Shown piece after piece: positions 25,794-34,838 of a DNA stretch of 64,000 nt. A program made the position numbers and the translations under genes. The notes beneath the pieces were generated by a model, which was given only the letters and a program-made list of their open reading frames with translations, was not told where the DNA came from and made no database searches. This DNA is from Chryseobacterium sp. JM1 (GTDB lineage Bacteria; Bacteroidota; Bacteroidia; Flavobacteriales; Weeksellaceae): positions 17,068 to 81,067 of the forward strand of contig NZ_JPRN01000017.1 of the NCBI RefSeq assembly GCF_000737715.1. The letters are read 5' to 3'. Each line of letters begins with the position of its first letter. Position 1 is the first letter of the stretch.

Positions 25794-25976
25794 ATGAAAA
25801 ATCTAAAGAAAATTTCAAGAACCGGCTTAAAAAGTATTAGCGGTGGCGCATTTGTAACCTGTACGCTACCTAACGGACAATCTACAAGATGCAGAGATAG
25901 GTGCCCGCAGGATTTTTGCGGCCCTACAAGTTATATGTGCTTAATTCCAATGGATCTTTGCGGTGATGGAATCTAG
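25794..25976 (+). CDS. GG-leader bacteriocin-like peptide, Cys-rich
   Basis: A 60-residue precursor beginning MKNLKKISRTGLKSISGG, with the double glycine followed by a 42-residue Cys-rich core (TCTL, RCRDRCPQDFC, MCLI, LCG; seven cysteines). The frame is open seven codons further up to an ATG at 25773, but the leader pattern shared with the peptide at 8386 fixes the start at 25794. No modification enzyme, immunity gene or exporter lies nearby. A terminator follows at 26008. The core sequences of the two peptides do not align well, only their leaders do. Confidence 0.75.
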   Translation: MKNLKKISRTGLKSISGGAFVTCTLPNGQSTRCRDRCPQDFCGPTSYMCLIPMDLCGDGI

Positions 25977-26007
25977 TCATTAAGTTTAATATTCAAAAAA
26001 AAAACAA

Positions 26008-26037
26008 GGAGCTGTCAAATAATTTGGCGGCTTCTTT
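26008..26037 (+). terminator. Terminator after the second GG-leader peptide
   Basis: A 12-bp stem including G-T pairs (26008-26019 with 26023-26034) around a TAA loop, with a short T-rich tail. Confidence 0.65.
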
Positions 26038-26069
26038 CGTGATCATTGTGTAACTTATCCTACATTTTA

Positions 26070-26077
26070 TACTTTTG
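26070..26077 (+). promoter_or_regulatory. Candidate promoter -7 box of the YigZ-family gene
   Basis: TACTTTTG is a full match to TAnnTTTG, 20 nt before the start codon. A TTG at 26046-26048 lies at about the right distance for a -33 element. Confidence 0.55.
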
Positions 26078-26097
26078 CAGGTATAAAGCCGGCTGTA

Positions 26098-26703
26098 ATG
26101 ACGTTCGAATACAAAACGATAGAAAAACCCATAGAAAATACTTTATTAAAAGAAAAAGGAAGCAAGTTCATCGGATTTGCATTTCCTGTCAATAATGAAA
26201 AAGAACTGAAAAACGCACTGGAGAAAGTAAGGGAAGAACACCCAAAAGCTACCCATCATTGTTATGCTTTCAGAATGGGTCTGGAAGGGGAAAACTACCG
26301 CGCCAACGATGACGGAGAACCTTCAGGAAGTGCGGGACTCCCTATTTACAACCAGCTTTTAGCTCATGAAATCACCAATGTTCTCGTTATTTCCGTGCGT
26401 TATTATGGCGGAACAAAACTCGGCGTTTCCGGCTTGGTAAAGGCCTATAAAGAATGTGCAAAAATTACCCTGGAAGAAGCGAATATCATTACCAGAGAAC
26501 TTGAAGCAGAAATCGAAATCCAGTTCAACTTCAATCAACAGAATACCATATTTACCCTGCTTTCTAAATTTGATGCGAAGGTTTTGAATTTTGACGCTAA
26601 TGAAAACTGCATATTGACTGCCTCTTTAAAATTGGCCCAAAAAGAAAGCATCTCAGATAAATTATCCGAGATGCAGTATGTTACATTTGAATTTAAAGAT
26701 TAA
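26098..26703 (+). CDS. YigZ/IMPACT family protein
   Basis: A 201-residue UPF0029/IMPACT-type protein. The family core reads EKGSKFIGFAFPV, then THHCYAFRMG, DDGEPSGSAGLPIY and VRYYGGTKLGVSGLVKAY; a small ferredoxin-like C-terminal domain follows. The biological role of bacterial members is unsettled. Its stop overlaps by 4 nt the stop of the converging metallopeptidase gene. Confidence 0.93.
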   Translation: MTFEYKTIEKPIENTLLKEKGSKFIGFAFPVNNEKELKNALEKVREEHPKATHHCYAFRMGLEGENYRANDDGEPSGSAGLPIYNQLLAHEITNVLVISVRYYGGTKLGVSGLVKAYKECAKITLEEANIITRELEAEIEIQFNFNQQNTIFTLLSKFDAKVLNFDANENCILTASLKLAQKESISDKLSEMQYVTFEFKD

Positions 26704-27410
26704 TTTCTTCTTCCGCCAAGCAGTAAAGATCCCCAGTAAAGGAGCTGTGCAAGTGATCCGATGGCTGCCACCAAATAGGTTCTTGCCGCCCATTTCAGAC
26801 TGTCCTGTACCCCTACAAATTCTTCCTGAGTCACCGTGCCTGTATCTTTAAGCCATTTCATCGCTCTGTTACTCGCATCGTATTCAACGGGAAGCGTTAC
26901 AAAAGCGAAAAGTGTCGTCATAGCAAACATCGCTACTCCAATCGCGAGAACGGCTGTATTTCCATTCGGATCTTCAATAGATCTTGTAGCAACCATGATT
27001 CCTATACCTGCGATAAGAACAAACTGCATAAGATTAGACGTTATATTGACAACAGGAACCAGTTTTGAGCGCAGATTCAGCATTGAATACCCTACAGCAT
27101 GTTGTACCGCATGACCGCATTCGTGAGCTGCTACTGCAGCCGCAGCCGCATTTCTCTGCATATAGACTCCTTCAGAAAGATTAACTGTTTTATCTGCCGG
27201 ATTATAGTGATCCGTCAGCTGACCGGGAACTGAAATTACCTGTACATCATTGATCCCGTTATCTCTAAGCATCTTTTCTGCCACTTCTTTCCCCGATAGA
27301 CCATTTCTGAGATGTACATTGGAGTAGTATTCAAATTTCGATTTCAATCTTGATGAAACCCACCAGCTCACCAGCATTGAAATACCGATAATGATATAAT
27401 AACCCGTCAT
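26700..27410 (-). CDS. Membrane zinc metallopeptidase (Zn_peptidase_2 type)
   Basis: A 236-residue membrane protein with an HEXXH site at His96-His100 (AAAHECGHAVQHAVGY). There is one N-terminal helix and at least three C-terminal hydrophobic helices (about 118-140, 150-175, 205-228). It matches the YugP-like neutral zinc metallopeptidase family; the substrate is unknown. Tail-to-tail with the YigZ gene. Confidence 0.92.
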   Translation of the reverse strand: MTGYYIIIGISMLVSWWVSSRLKSKFEYYSNVHLRNGLSGKEVAEKMLRDNGINDVQVISVPGQLTDHYNPADKTVNLSEGVYMQRNAAAAAVAAHECGHAVQHAVGYSMLNLRSKLVPVVNITSNLMQFVLIAGIGIMVATRSIEDPNGNTAVLAIGVAMFAMTTLFAFVTLPVEYDASNRAMKWLKDTGTVTQEEFVGVQDSLKWAARTYLVAAIGSLAQLLYWGSLLLGGRRN

Positions 27411-27485
27411 TTTATATAGATTTTTGTGTTTAAATTTTAACCATAATGATGTAAAAACTGTGCCAAAGTATTACATTTTATTATT

Positions 27486-27493
27486 TATATTTG
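27486..27493 (+). promoter_or_regulatory. -7 box of the GNAT-like gene
   Basis: TATATTTG fully matches TAnnTTTG, 21 nt before the ATG at 27515. It overlaps an in-frame upstream TTG at 27491, which argues that the shorter start is the real one. Confidence 0.6.
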
Positions 27494-27514
27494 TCCTCTA
27501 ATTACCCTCTAATT

Positions 27515-28648
27515 ATGTCAGAAGTTTCAGTTATTGAAGTAAAAAACCAAAGCGAATTAAAACAATTCGTAAGGTTTCCAATGGATCTTTATAAAAACAA
27601 CCCCTATTACGTTCCATCTTTTATCAAAGACGAATTTAAAATCTGGGATGCCAAAGAAAATCCGGCTTTACATTATTCAAAATCCAAACAGTATCTGGCT
27701 TTAAAAGACAATAAAGTAGTTGGAAGAATCGCTGTGATCATCAATCATAAGGAGGAAAAAGAACTGGGCATTAAAAAAGTCCGTTTCGGATGGATCGATT
27801 TCATTGACGATAAAGAAGTTTCTAAAGCTCTGATTCAAAAAGCGATAGATTACGCTAAAGAACATCATATAGATAAGATAGAAGGACCCATGGGCTTCAC
27901 GAATCTTGATAAGGCAGGAATGCTGACCATGGGATTTGAAAAGCTGGCCACCATGATCGGAATCTATAATCATGCATACTATCCTAAACATCTGGAGGAT
28001 CTTGGACTGACCAAAGAAAAAGAATGGGTAGAATATGAGATGAATTTCCCGAAAGTTCTCCCTGAAAAAGTAGAAAAATTCAGCGGTCTGATCGCACAGA
28101 AATACAAGCTTAAGGTTCTCAACTTCAAGTCAAAACAGGAGATTTTACCATTTGTAGAACCGATGTTTAAGCTTCTGGATGAAACCTATAAACATCTTTC
28201 TACCTACACGCCTATTTCGGATGAGCAGATTCAAACGTATAGAGAAAAATATTTCCCGTTTATAGACAAAAACTACGTCATCTGCGTCGTAGATGAAAAT
28301 AATGAACTTGTTTCATTTGCCATCACCATGCCTTCTTATTCAAAGGCTTTACAGAAATCTAAAGGAAAACTGTTTCCTTTCGGATGGTGGCACTTTTTAC
28401 AGGCCGGAAAGAAAAACGACCGCGCCAATTTCTATCTGATCGGAATTCACCCGGAATACCAGAGACGTGGCGTTACAGCCATTATATTCAAAGAAATTTT
28501 CGTGCGTTTTACCAGTATGGGAATTGATTTTGCCGAAACTAATCCGGAACTGGAAGAAAATAAAAGCGTTCAGGTTCTGTGGCAGGATTACAATCCGGTA
28601 AACCATAAGAGAAGAAGAACCTACTCATTAATGATAAGTAATGAGTAA
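27515..28648 (+). CDS. GNAT-like acyltransferase, conserved in Bacteroidota
   Basis: A 377-residue protein. The C-terminal half carries an acetyl-CoA-binding GNAT pattern (FYLIGIHPEYQRRGVTAIIF); the N-terminal part (VKNQSELKQFVRFPMDLYKN, GPMGFTNLDKAGML) is typical of a large conserved hypothetical family in this phylum. The substrate is unknown. The open frame extends to 27491, but the promoter position favours ATG 27515. Confidence 0.85.
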   Translation: MSEVSVIEVKNQSELKQFVRFPMDLYKNNPYYVPSFIKDEFKIWDAKENPALHYSKSKQYLALKDNKVVGRIAVIINHKEEKELGIKKVRFGWIDFIDDKEVSKALIQKAIDYAKEHHIDKIEGPMGFTNLDKAGMLTMGFEKLATMIGIYNHAYYPKHLEDLGLTKEKEWVEYEMNFPKVLPEKVEKFSGLIAQKYKLKVLNFKSKQEILPFVEPMFKLLDETYKHLSTYTPISDEQIQTYREKYFPFIDKNYVICVVDENNELVSFAITMPSYSKALQKSKGKLFPFGWWHFLQAGKKNDRANFYLIGIHPEYQRRGVTAIIFKEIFVRFTSMGIDFAETNPELEENKSVQVLWQDYNPVNHKRRRTYSLMISNE

Positions 28649-28661
28649 TGAATAATCGTTG

Positions 28662-28706
28662 ATGAGTTATTAGTGACTTATTTCAAATCTAAAACTAATA
28701 ACTCAT
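28662..28706. repeat. Inverted repeat in spacer, possible terminator
   Basis: The 13-nt arms ATGAGTTATTAGT (28662-28674) and ACTAATAACTCAT (28694-28706) are perfectly complementary with a 19-nt loop. It is preceded by a run of related words (ATGAGTAATGAATAAT). No T tract long enough for a strong terminator. Confidence 0.8.
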
Positions 28707-28767
28707 ATTTTTCATCTTACAACTCGAACCCCGTATCTCTCAATCCGTAACACACATCCCCTATCCC

Positions 28768-28944
28768 ATGAAACCACATCTCATTGTTTTCGCCGTTCTG
28801 ATCGCAGCATTTATTGCCTACAACTTCTTTTTCCGGATCGAGGATGACAGATTGAACACGATAGTTAACATAATCTTAGCCAGTATTCTTTTCGGATACA
28901 TATCTTTTATGGCCTATTCTCTGCTCAGAAAAATGAAGAAATAA
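28768..28944 (+). CDS. Small two-helix membrane protein
   Basis: A 58-residue ORF beginning MKPHLIVFAVLIAAFIAYNF, with a second helix at about 31-53 (TIVNIILASILFGYISFMAY) and a basic C-terminus (LLRKMKK). The two helices are linked by an acidic turn (RIEDDR). It lies alone ahead of the nuo promoter. Coding status rests on the clean two-helix pattern; there is no recognised family. Confidence 0.55.
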   Translation: MKPHLIVFAVLIAAFIAYNFFFRIEDDRLNTIVNIILASILFGYISFMAYSLLRKMKK

Positions 28945-29010
28945 GCACTATTTTTATTGATTCTAAATTACCGGTTTTCCCTATTTTCAACCCACTTTTA
29001 GGCTTATTAA

Positions 29011-29042
29011 TTTCATGCTTTCTTGTTTATTCGCTAAATTTG
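29011..29042 (+). promoter_or_regulatory. Candidate promoter of the nuo operon
   Basis: TTTC (29011-29014), 20 nt, then TAAATTTG (29035-29042): the -7 box is a full match and the -33 box has one mismatch. The nuoA ATG follows 23 nt after the -7 box. Confidence 0.6.
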
Positions 29043-29065
29043 CAAATTGAGATAATAATGCAAAA

Positions 29066-29437
29066 ATGAATTTACCTGAAAGTTATATTCCAATCCTTCT
29101 TCAAGCAGGTGTAGCAGTGGCATTTGTAGCCGTTTCTTTGCTTGGAGCCCATTTTCTGGGACCGAAACAGAAGAAAGGAAATTCTGTGAAAAACCAAAGC
29201 TGGGAATGTGGAGTTCCTGTTGAAGGAAATGCAAGAACACCGTTTTCCATTAAATACTTCCTGACTGCGGTATTGTTCGTACTATTCGATATTGAAATCG
29301 TATTTTTTTACCCGTATGCGGTTAACTTCAGAGAATTCGGCGTTGAAGGATTCCTAGCCGTACTTACCTTCGTCGCGATCTTCTTCATGGCGTTTTTCTA
29401 TGTTTGGAAACGCGGTGCATTAGATTGGGATAAATAA
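29066..29437 (+). CDS. nuoA: NADH-quinone oxidoreductase subunit A
   Basis: A 123-residue, three-helix membrane subunit of complex I. The signature loop reads SWECGVPVEGNARTPFSIKY, followed by VLFVLFDIEIVFFYPYAV with the conserved FDIE. It is the first gene of a 14-subunit operon and is followed by a 95-bp AT-rich spacer before nuoB. Confidence 0.97.
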   Translation: MNLPESYIPILLQAGVAVAFVAVSLLGAHFLGPKQKKGNSVKNQSWECGVPVEGNARTPFSIKYFLTAVLFVLFDIEIVFFYPYAVNFREFGVEGFLAVLTFVAIFFMAFFYVWKRGALDWDK

Positions 29438-29532
29438 ATTTTAACATTAAAAGATTTAATGTATTTAACGAATTTAAAGATGGATAAGTTTTTAAGTTTT
29501 TAAATGTTTGAATCTTTAAATATTTAATAAAA

Positions 29533-30093
29533 ATGTCAGATAAAAAACCAGTAATAAGAACAGATGCACCTGCTCCCGAAGGATTTGAAGGAGAAGGGTT
29601 TTTCGCAACGAAACTGAGCAGTGTGATCGGGATGGCCAGGAAGTTTTCTCTTTGGCCTTTACCATTTGCAACCTCTTGTTGTGGTATCGAGTTTATGGCT
29701 ACCCTGAACCCTACGTATGATGCTTCGAGATTTGGTATGGAAAGAAACTCTTTCTCTCCAAGACAGGCAGATATGCTGATGGTTTGCGGAACGATATCTA
29801 AAAAATTAGGACCCGTCCTAAAAGAAGTTTACACTCAGATGGCTGAGCCAAAATGGGTGGTGGCTGTTGGTGCTTGTGCATCCAGCGGTGGTATTTTTGA
29901 CACGTACTCTGTATTACAGGGAATCGATAAAATTATTCCGGTAGACGTATACGTTCCGGGATGTCCTCCAAGACCGGAGCAGATCATTGAAGGTGTAATG
30001 CAGGTTCAGGCTCTTTCCGAAAGCGAAAGCATCAGAAGAAGAGATATGCCTGAATACCAGAAATTACTAGATTCTTACAACATAAGCAACTAA
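29533..30093 (+). CDS. nuoB: NADH-quinone oxidoreductase subunit B
   Basis: A 186-residue peripheral subunit holding cluster N2 near the quinone site. The ligands are visible in FATSCCGIEFMA, VGACASSGG and VPGCPPRPEQ. Five nt separate it from nuoC. Confidence 0.97.
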   Translation: MSDKKPVIRTDAPAPEGFEGEGFFATKLSSVIGMARKFSLWPLPFATSCCGIEFMATLNPTYDASRFGMERNSFSPRQADMLMVCGTISKKLGPVLKEVYTQMAEPKWVVAVGACASSGGIFDTYSVLQGIDKIIPVDVYVPGCPPRPEQIIEGVMQVQALSESESIRRRDMPEYQKLLDSYNISN

Positions 30094-30098
30094 GGGAA

Positions 30099-30593
30099 AT
30101 GACAAACGAATTTGTATTAGAAGCTATTACAAGAGAATTTCCGGATTCTGTGATTTCGAGTTCAGAACCTTATGGAATGCTGACGATTGAAGTGAAGAAG
30201 GAAGATATCAAAAAGATCATTCATTATTTAAGAGACTCATCACTGGAATTTAATTTCCTTACTGATATCTGCGGTATTCATTACCCTGAGTTTCCTGAAA
30301 AAGAGATCGGTGTTATCTATCATCTGCACAATATGATGGCTAATTTCAGATTACGTCTGAAGATTTTTATGTCCAGAGAAAATGTGGAAGTGGATTCTCT
30401 TGTAGAATTATTTGCCGGAGCGAACTGGATGGAAAGAGAAACTTTTGATTTCTACGGAATTAAATTCAAAGGACATCCTGATCTGAGAGCGATCCTTAAT
30501 ATGGAAGATCTTGGATACCATCCGATGTTGAAGGAATACCGTCTGGAAGATGGAACAAGAACAGATAAGGACGATAATATGTTCGGAAGATAA
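30099..30593 (+). CDS. nuoC: NADH-quinone oxidoreductase subunit C
   Basis: The 164-residue 30-kDa-type subunit, separate from NuoD here. Family blocks FNFLTDICGIHYPE, ANWMERETFDFYGIKFKGHP and ILNMEDLGYHPMLKEYRLED are present. A 60-bp spacer of repeated CCAATGGC-like words separates it from nuoD. Confidence 0.96.
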   Translation: MTNEFVLEAITREFPDSVISSSEPYGMLTIEVKKEDIKKIIHYLRDSSLEFNFLTDICGIHYPEFPEKEIGVIYHLHNMMANFRLRLKIFMSRENVEVDSLVELFAGANWMERETFDFYGIKFKGHPDLRAILNMEDLGYHPMLKEYRLEDGTRTDKDDNMFGR

Positions 30594-30653
30594 AAAGCGA
30601 ATGGCCAATGGCAGCCAGCCAATAGCCGGAAGCAAATAGCTAAAGCAATCATT

Positions 30654-31877
30654 ATGAAAGATAACTCATTATCTAATATACTTAACCAGTACGAAAGTAA
30701 GGAGCAGATTGACGGGCAGCTTTATACCCTCAATTTAGGACCTACCCACCCTGCTACCCACGGGATCTTCCAGAATATCTTAACGATGGACGGAGAAAGA
30801 ATCCTTCACGCAGAGCAAACGGTAGGATACATCCACAGAGCATTTGAGAAAATTTCCGAAAGAAGAAATTATGCTCAGATCACTACCCTTACCGACCGTA
30901 TGAATTACTGTTCAGCGCCTATCAATAACCTGGGTTGGCACATGACAGTAGAAAAACTGATCGGCATAGAAGTTCCAAAGCGTGTAGATTATATGCGTGT
31001 TATTTTAATGGAGCTGGCCAGAATCGGTGATCACCTGATCTGTAACGGGGTAACCGGGATGGATGCAGGAGCTATTACAGGTCTTACCTATATGTTCATC
31101 GAAAGAGAACGTATTTACGATATGTACGAGCAGATCTGCGGAGCCAGAATGACGACGAATATGGGAAGAATCGGAGGATTTGAAAGAGATTTCACCCCGA
31201 AATTCCATGAGCTATTACAGGATTTCTTAAAAACTTTCCCGGCAAGATTCAAAGAATTCGGAACTTTACTGGAAAGAAACAGAATCTTTATGGACAGAAC
31301 CATTGGTGCAGGAGCAATCTCTGCAGAAAGAGCATTAAGCTATGGTTTTACAGGTCCTAACTTACGTGCAGCCGGAGTAGATTATGACGTAAGAGTTGCA
31401 CAACCTTACTCTTCTTATGAGGATTTCGACTTTATCATTCCTGTAGGAACTGCAGGTGATACGTACGACCGTTTCATGGTTCGTCAGCAGGAAATCTGGG
31501 AATCACTGAAAATCATCAAACAAGCATACGAAAATCTTCCTGAAGGACCATTCCACGCGGATGTTCCTGATTTCTATCTTCCTGAAAAGGCAGATGTTTA
31601 CAAGAAAATGGAAGCGTTGATCTACCATTTCAAAATCGTTATGGGAGAAACTGAAGTGCCTAAAGGAGAAGTTTACCATGCTGTAGAAGGTGGAAACGGA
31701 GAATTAGGATTCTATTTGGTGAGCGACGGAGGAAGAAGCCCTTACAGACTTCACTTCAGAAGACCATGTTTCATCTACTATCAGGCATATCCTGAAATGA
31801 TCACAGGTTCTGTAATTTCAGACGCGATCGTTACCATGTGTAGTATGAACATTATTGCGGGAGAATTAGACGCATAA
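30654..31877 (+). CDS. nuoD: NADH-quinone oxidoreductase subunit D
   Basis: The 407-residue 49-kDa-type subunit forming the quinone cavity with NuoB. The conserved GPTHPATHGIFQ carries the quinone-binding His; ARMTTNMGRIGGF and the C-terminal SDAIVTMCSMNIIAGELDA match the family. It is full length. Confidence 0.97.
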   Translation: MKDNSLSNILNQYESKEQIDGQLYTLNLGPTHPATHGIFQNILTMDGERILHAEQTVGYIHRAFEKISERRNYAQITTLTDRMNYCSAPINNLGWHMTVEKLIGIEVPKRVDYMRVILMELARIGDHLICNGVTGMDAGAITGLTYMFIERERIYDMYEQICGARMTTNMGRIGGFERDFTPKFHELLQDFLKTFPARFKEFGTLLERNRIFMDRTIGAGAISAERALSYGFTGPNLRAAGVDYDVRVAQPYSSYEDFDFIIPVGTAGDTYDRFMVRQQEIWESLKIIKQAYENLPEGPFHADVPDFYLPEKADVYKKMEALIYHFKIVMGETEVPKGEVYHAVEGGNGELGFYLVSDGGRSPYRLHFRRPCFIYYQAYPEMITGSVISDAIVTMCSMNIIAGELDA

Positions 31878-31980
31878 AAAATGTAAAAAGTACAATGTAG
31901 GATGTACAATGTACTTGAAAATATAAATAGATAATAAATACTTTGTACTTTGTACAATGTACATTTTACAACAAAATAAA
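31878..31980. repeat. nuoD-nuoE spacer: long imperfect inverted repeat
   Basis: Built of repeated GTACAATGTAC and TTTGTAC words. The left part (AAAATGTAAAAAGTACAATG) is roughly complementary to the right part ending AATGTACATTTT, so the spacer could form a long imperfect hairpin inside the operon mRNA. Confidence 0.65.
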
Positions 31981-32490
31981 ATGAGCGAAACAATAGCTTT
32001 TAAACCGGAAAGTTTAGAACAGGTACACAAAATTATCGCAAGATACCCTGAGGGAAGACAAAAGTCTGCTCTTCTTCCTGTACTTCACTTAGCACAGAAA
32101 GAATTCGGAGGATGGTTAGACGTTCCTGTGATGGATTATGTTGCTGAATTATTAAGTATTAAGCCAATTGAAGTATATGAAGTAGCTACTTTTTATACCA
32201 TGTTCAATATGAAGCCGGTTGGTAAATATGTTTTGGAAGTATGCAGAACCGGACCCTGTATGGTGTGCGGAAGCGAGAAAATCCTTGATCATATCAGAAC
32301 CAAGCTGAACATTAAGGACGGAGAAACTACCGAAGACGGAATGTTTACCCTGAAACCTGCTGAATGTCTTGGAGCTTGCGGATACGCACCAATGCTTCAG
32401 CTGGGGAAATTCTTTCATGAAAATTTAACGATAGAAAAAGTAGACGAAATCCTTGATCTTTGCAGACAGGGACAAGTTGCTTTGGACTAA
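31981..32490 (+). CDS. nuoE: NADH-quinone oxidoreductase subunit E
   Basis: The 169-residue 24-kDa-type subunit with cluster N1a. Cys ligands lie in CRTGPCMVCGSEKI and ECLGACGYAP. ATG at 31981 (MSETIAFKPESLEQ) is preferred; the frame is open eight codons further, but those codons fall in the repeat spacer. Confidence 0.96.
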   Translation: MSETIAFKPESLEQVHKIIARYPEGRQKSALLPVLHLAQKEFGGWLDVPVMDYVAELLSIKPIEVYEVATFYTMFNMKPVGKYVLEVCRTGPCMVCGSEKILDHIRTKLNIKDGETTEDGMFTLKPAECLGACGYAPMLQLGKFFHENLTIEKVDEILDLCRQGQVALD

Positions 32491-32590
32491 ATAAATATTT
32501 TAAATTCTAAATTTTAGATTTTAAATTATTCACTAAGTTTTAATAATTAAATGCAAAAAGCCAAAAGCCAATTGCAACAAGCAAATAACA

Positions 32591-33949
32591 ATGAGTAAAA
32601 AACTTTTACTTAAAGACGCACATATAGAAGGCATTCGCTACTTTGAAACTTACCGTAAACAGGGAGGTTACACCGCAGCTGAAAAAGCCTTGAAAATGAC
32701 ACCTGACGAAATTCTTGAAGAAGTTAAAACTTCAGGACTTCGTGGACGTGGTGGAGCTGGATTCCCGACAGGGATGAAATGGAGCTTTCTGGCAAAACCT
32801 GAAGGCGTTCCAAGACACCTGGTTGTGAATGCCGATGAATCTGAGCCTGGAACTTTCAAGGACAGATATCTGATGGAATTCCTTCCTCATTTATTGATTG
32901 AGGGAATGTTGATCTCATCTTTTGTTTTAGGTTCAAATGTTTCTTATATCTACATCCGTGGAGAATATTCATGGATCCCGGATATTTTGGAAGAAGCTAT
33001 TGAAGAAGCTAAAGCAGCAGGATTTTTAGGTAAAAACATCTTAGGAACAGGTTACGATCTGGAAATTTATGTTCAAAGAGGTGGTGGAGCTTATATCTGT
33101 GGTGAAGAAACGGCATTGCTTGAATCCCTTGAAGGAAAAAGAGGAAATCCAAGATTAAAACCACCATTCCCGGCTGTAAAAGGACTTTGGGAAAGACCAA
33201 CAGTAGTAAACAACGTGGAATCTATCGCAGCTATCGTTCCGATCATTGATATGGGAGGAGCTGAATATGCTAAAATCGGGGTAGGAAGATCTACAGGAAC
33301 GAAATTGATTTCGGCTTGTGGAAACATCAACAAACCCGGAGTTTACGAAATCGATATGACCATTACGGTTGAGGAATTCATTTATTCTGATGAATACTGC
33401 GGTGGAATTAAAGACGGGAAAAAATTAAAAGCTTGTATCCCTGGAGGAAGTTCTGTTCCGATTGTTCCTGCTAATTTATTATTAAGAACGGTAAACGGAG
33501 AGCCAAGATATATGAACTATGAATCATTGGCAGACGGTGGTTTTGCTACCGGAACCATGATGGGTTCAGGTGGTTTCATTGTTTTGGATGAAGACCAGTG
33601 TATCGTAGAACATACCATGACTTTAGCGAGATTTTATCATCACGAGAGCTGTGGACAATGTACCCCTTGCCGTGAAGGAACGGGATGGATGCATAAGATC
33701 TTAAAAAAGATAGAAAAAGGAGAAGGAAAAATGGAAGACATCGACCTTCTTTGGGATATACAGAGAAAAATTGAAGGAAATACCATCTGTCCATTAGGAG
33801 ATGCAGCGGCCTGGCCTGTTGCAGCAGCAATCCGTCACTTCAGAGACGAGTTCGAATGGCACGTGAAAAACCCTGAATTATCTCAGACACAAAATTATGG
33901 ATTGGCACATTATGCTGATCCTATTCCTGCTGTTGAAAAAAATGCATAA
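32591..33949 (+). CDS. nuoF: NADH-quinone oxidoreductase subunit F
   Basis: The 452-residue NADH-oxidising subunit: FMN site GLRGRGGAGFPTGMKW, NADH site NADESEPGTFKDR, and N3 cluster ligands ESCGQCTPCREGTGW plus a later Cys in NTICPLGDAA. Complete. It is followed after 5 nt by an unrelated outer-membrane protein gene rather than nuoG. Confidence 0.97.
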   Translation: MSKKLLLKDAHIEGIRYFETYRKQGGYTAAEKALKMTPDEILEEVKTSGLRGRGGAGFPTGMKWSFLAKPEGVPRHLVVNADESEPGTFKDRYLMEFLPHLLIEGMLISSFVLGSNVSYIYIRGEYSWIPDILEEAIEEAKAAGFLGKNILGTGYDLEIYVQRGGGAYICGEETALLESLEGKRGNPRLKPPFPAVKGLWERPTVVNNVESIAAIVPIIDMGGAEYAKIGVGRSTGTKLISACGNINKPGVYEIDMTITVEEFIYSDEYCGGIKDGKKLKACIPGGSSVPIVPANLLLRTVNGEPRYMNYESLADGGFATGTMMGSGGFIVLDEDQCIVEHTMTLARFYHHESCGQCTPCREGTGWMHKILKKIEKGEGKMEDIDLLWDIQRKIEGNTICPLGDAAAWPVAAAIRHFRDEFEWHVKNPELSQTQNYGLAHYADPIPAVEKNA

Positions 33950-33954
33950 CTGAA

Positions 33955-34836
33955 ATGAAGAAGTTATTAGTTGTTGGTATAATGATGTCGGGGTTTGCTT
34001 TCGGGCAAGTTAAAAAAGATACATTAGACAAGGAATATAAACTGGAGGTAACTCCATACAAAGCTGAAAAGAAAGAAAAACCCTTACCATTGAGTAAAAA
34101 AGGTCAGGTATTTGTTTTCTACGGATGGAACAGAGGCGCTTTCAGCAATTCTGATATCCATTTCACAGGAAACGGCTACGATTTTCAGTTGAATAATGTA
34201 CAGGCAAGGGATAAACCTACCAAGTTCGGAATCGTTTATATCGATCCAAGCTGGTTTACTGTAACGCAGTATAACTTCAGAATCGGATATTTTATAAAGG
34301 ATAATCTGGCGCTTGTTTTAGGGATAGATCATATGAAATATGTGATGAAACAAGACCAGACGGCTAATTTTTCAGGAACAATTTCAGATCCGAAATATGC
34401 AGCAATGGTACAGAACGGACAGGTTAATTTAGCCGACAGCCAGTTCCTTACTTTCGAGCATACAGACGGATTGAATTATGAAAATTTAGGTCTTGAGAAA
34501 TACAAAAATCTTATTCATAAGAAAAATATAGATTTAGTATGGTCTTATGGAGCAGGAATCGGGGTGATGTTTCCAAAAAGTAATATCAAGCTTTTCGGAA
34601 ATGAAAGAAGTGACCGTTTTCACGTTGCAGGTATGGGAACCGACCTTAGAACCAGCCTTAACATGGTTTTCTGGAAAAACTGGATGATCAGAGCAGAGGC
34701 TAAAGCCGGTTATATCAATATGTGGGACATCAAGACTACATTGAATAACAAGCCGGATAAAGCACGTCAGGATTTTGTTTTCGGGCAGGTTCTGGCAGGA
34801 GTCGGGTATACATTTAACACGAAGAAGTATAATTAA
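33955..34836 (+). CDS. Outer-membrane protein-like gene inside the nuo operon
   Basis: A 293-residue protein with a signal peptide (MKKLLVVGIMMSGFAFGQ), a Lys-rich linker, then alternating beta strands with aromatic ends (FVFYGWNRGAFSNSDIHF, YNFRIGYFIKDNLALVLGID, FGQVLAGVGYTFNTKKYN), the pattern of an 8- to 12-strand barrel. The final residues do not end in the usual Phe, but the last strand pattern fits. No function is recognisable and no link to complex I is known to me. Base composition resembles the nuo genes, so it looks resident, unlike the cassette that follows. Confidence 0.75.
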   Translation: MKKLLVVGIMMSGFAFGQVKKDTLDKEYKLEVTPYKAEKKEKPLPLSKKGQVFVFYGWNRGAFSNSDIHFTGNGYDFQLNNVQARDKPTKFGIVYIDPSWFTVTQYNFRIGYFIKDNLALVLGIDHMKYVMKQDQTANFSGTISDPKYAAMVQNGQVNLADSQFLTFEHTDGLNYENLGLEKYKNLIHKKNIDLVWSYGAGIGVMFPKSNIKLFGNERSDRFHVAGMGTDLRTSLNMVFWKNWMIRAEAKAGYINMWDIKTTLNNKPDKARQDFVFGQVLAGVGYTFNTKKYN

Positions 34837-34838
34837 AA

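Noticed and set aside
28662..28706. The 13-bp inverted repeat as a firm terminator
   Set aside because: The loop is 19 nt and the arms are AT-rich with no good T tract; recorded as a repeat only.
31957..31980. Upstream in-frame start for nuoE
   Set aside because: The extra eight codons fall in the repetitive nuoD-nuoE spacer and are not part of the family N-terminus.
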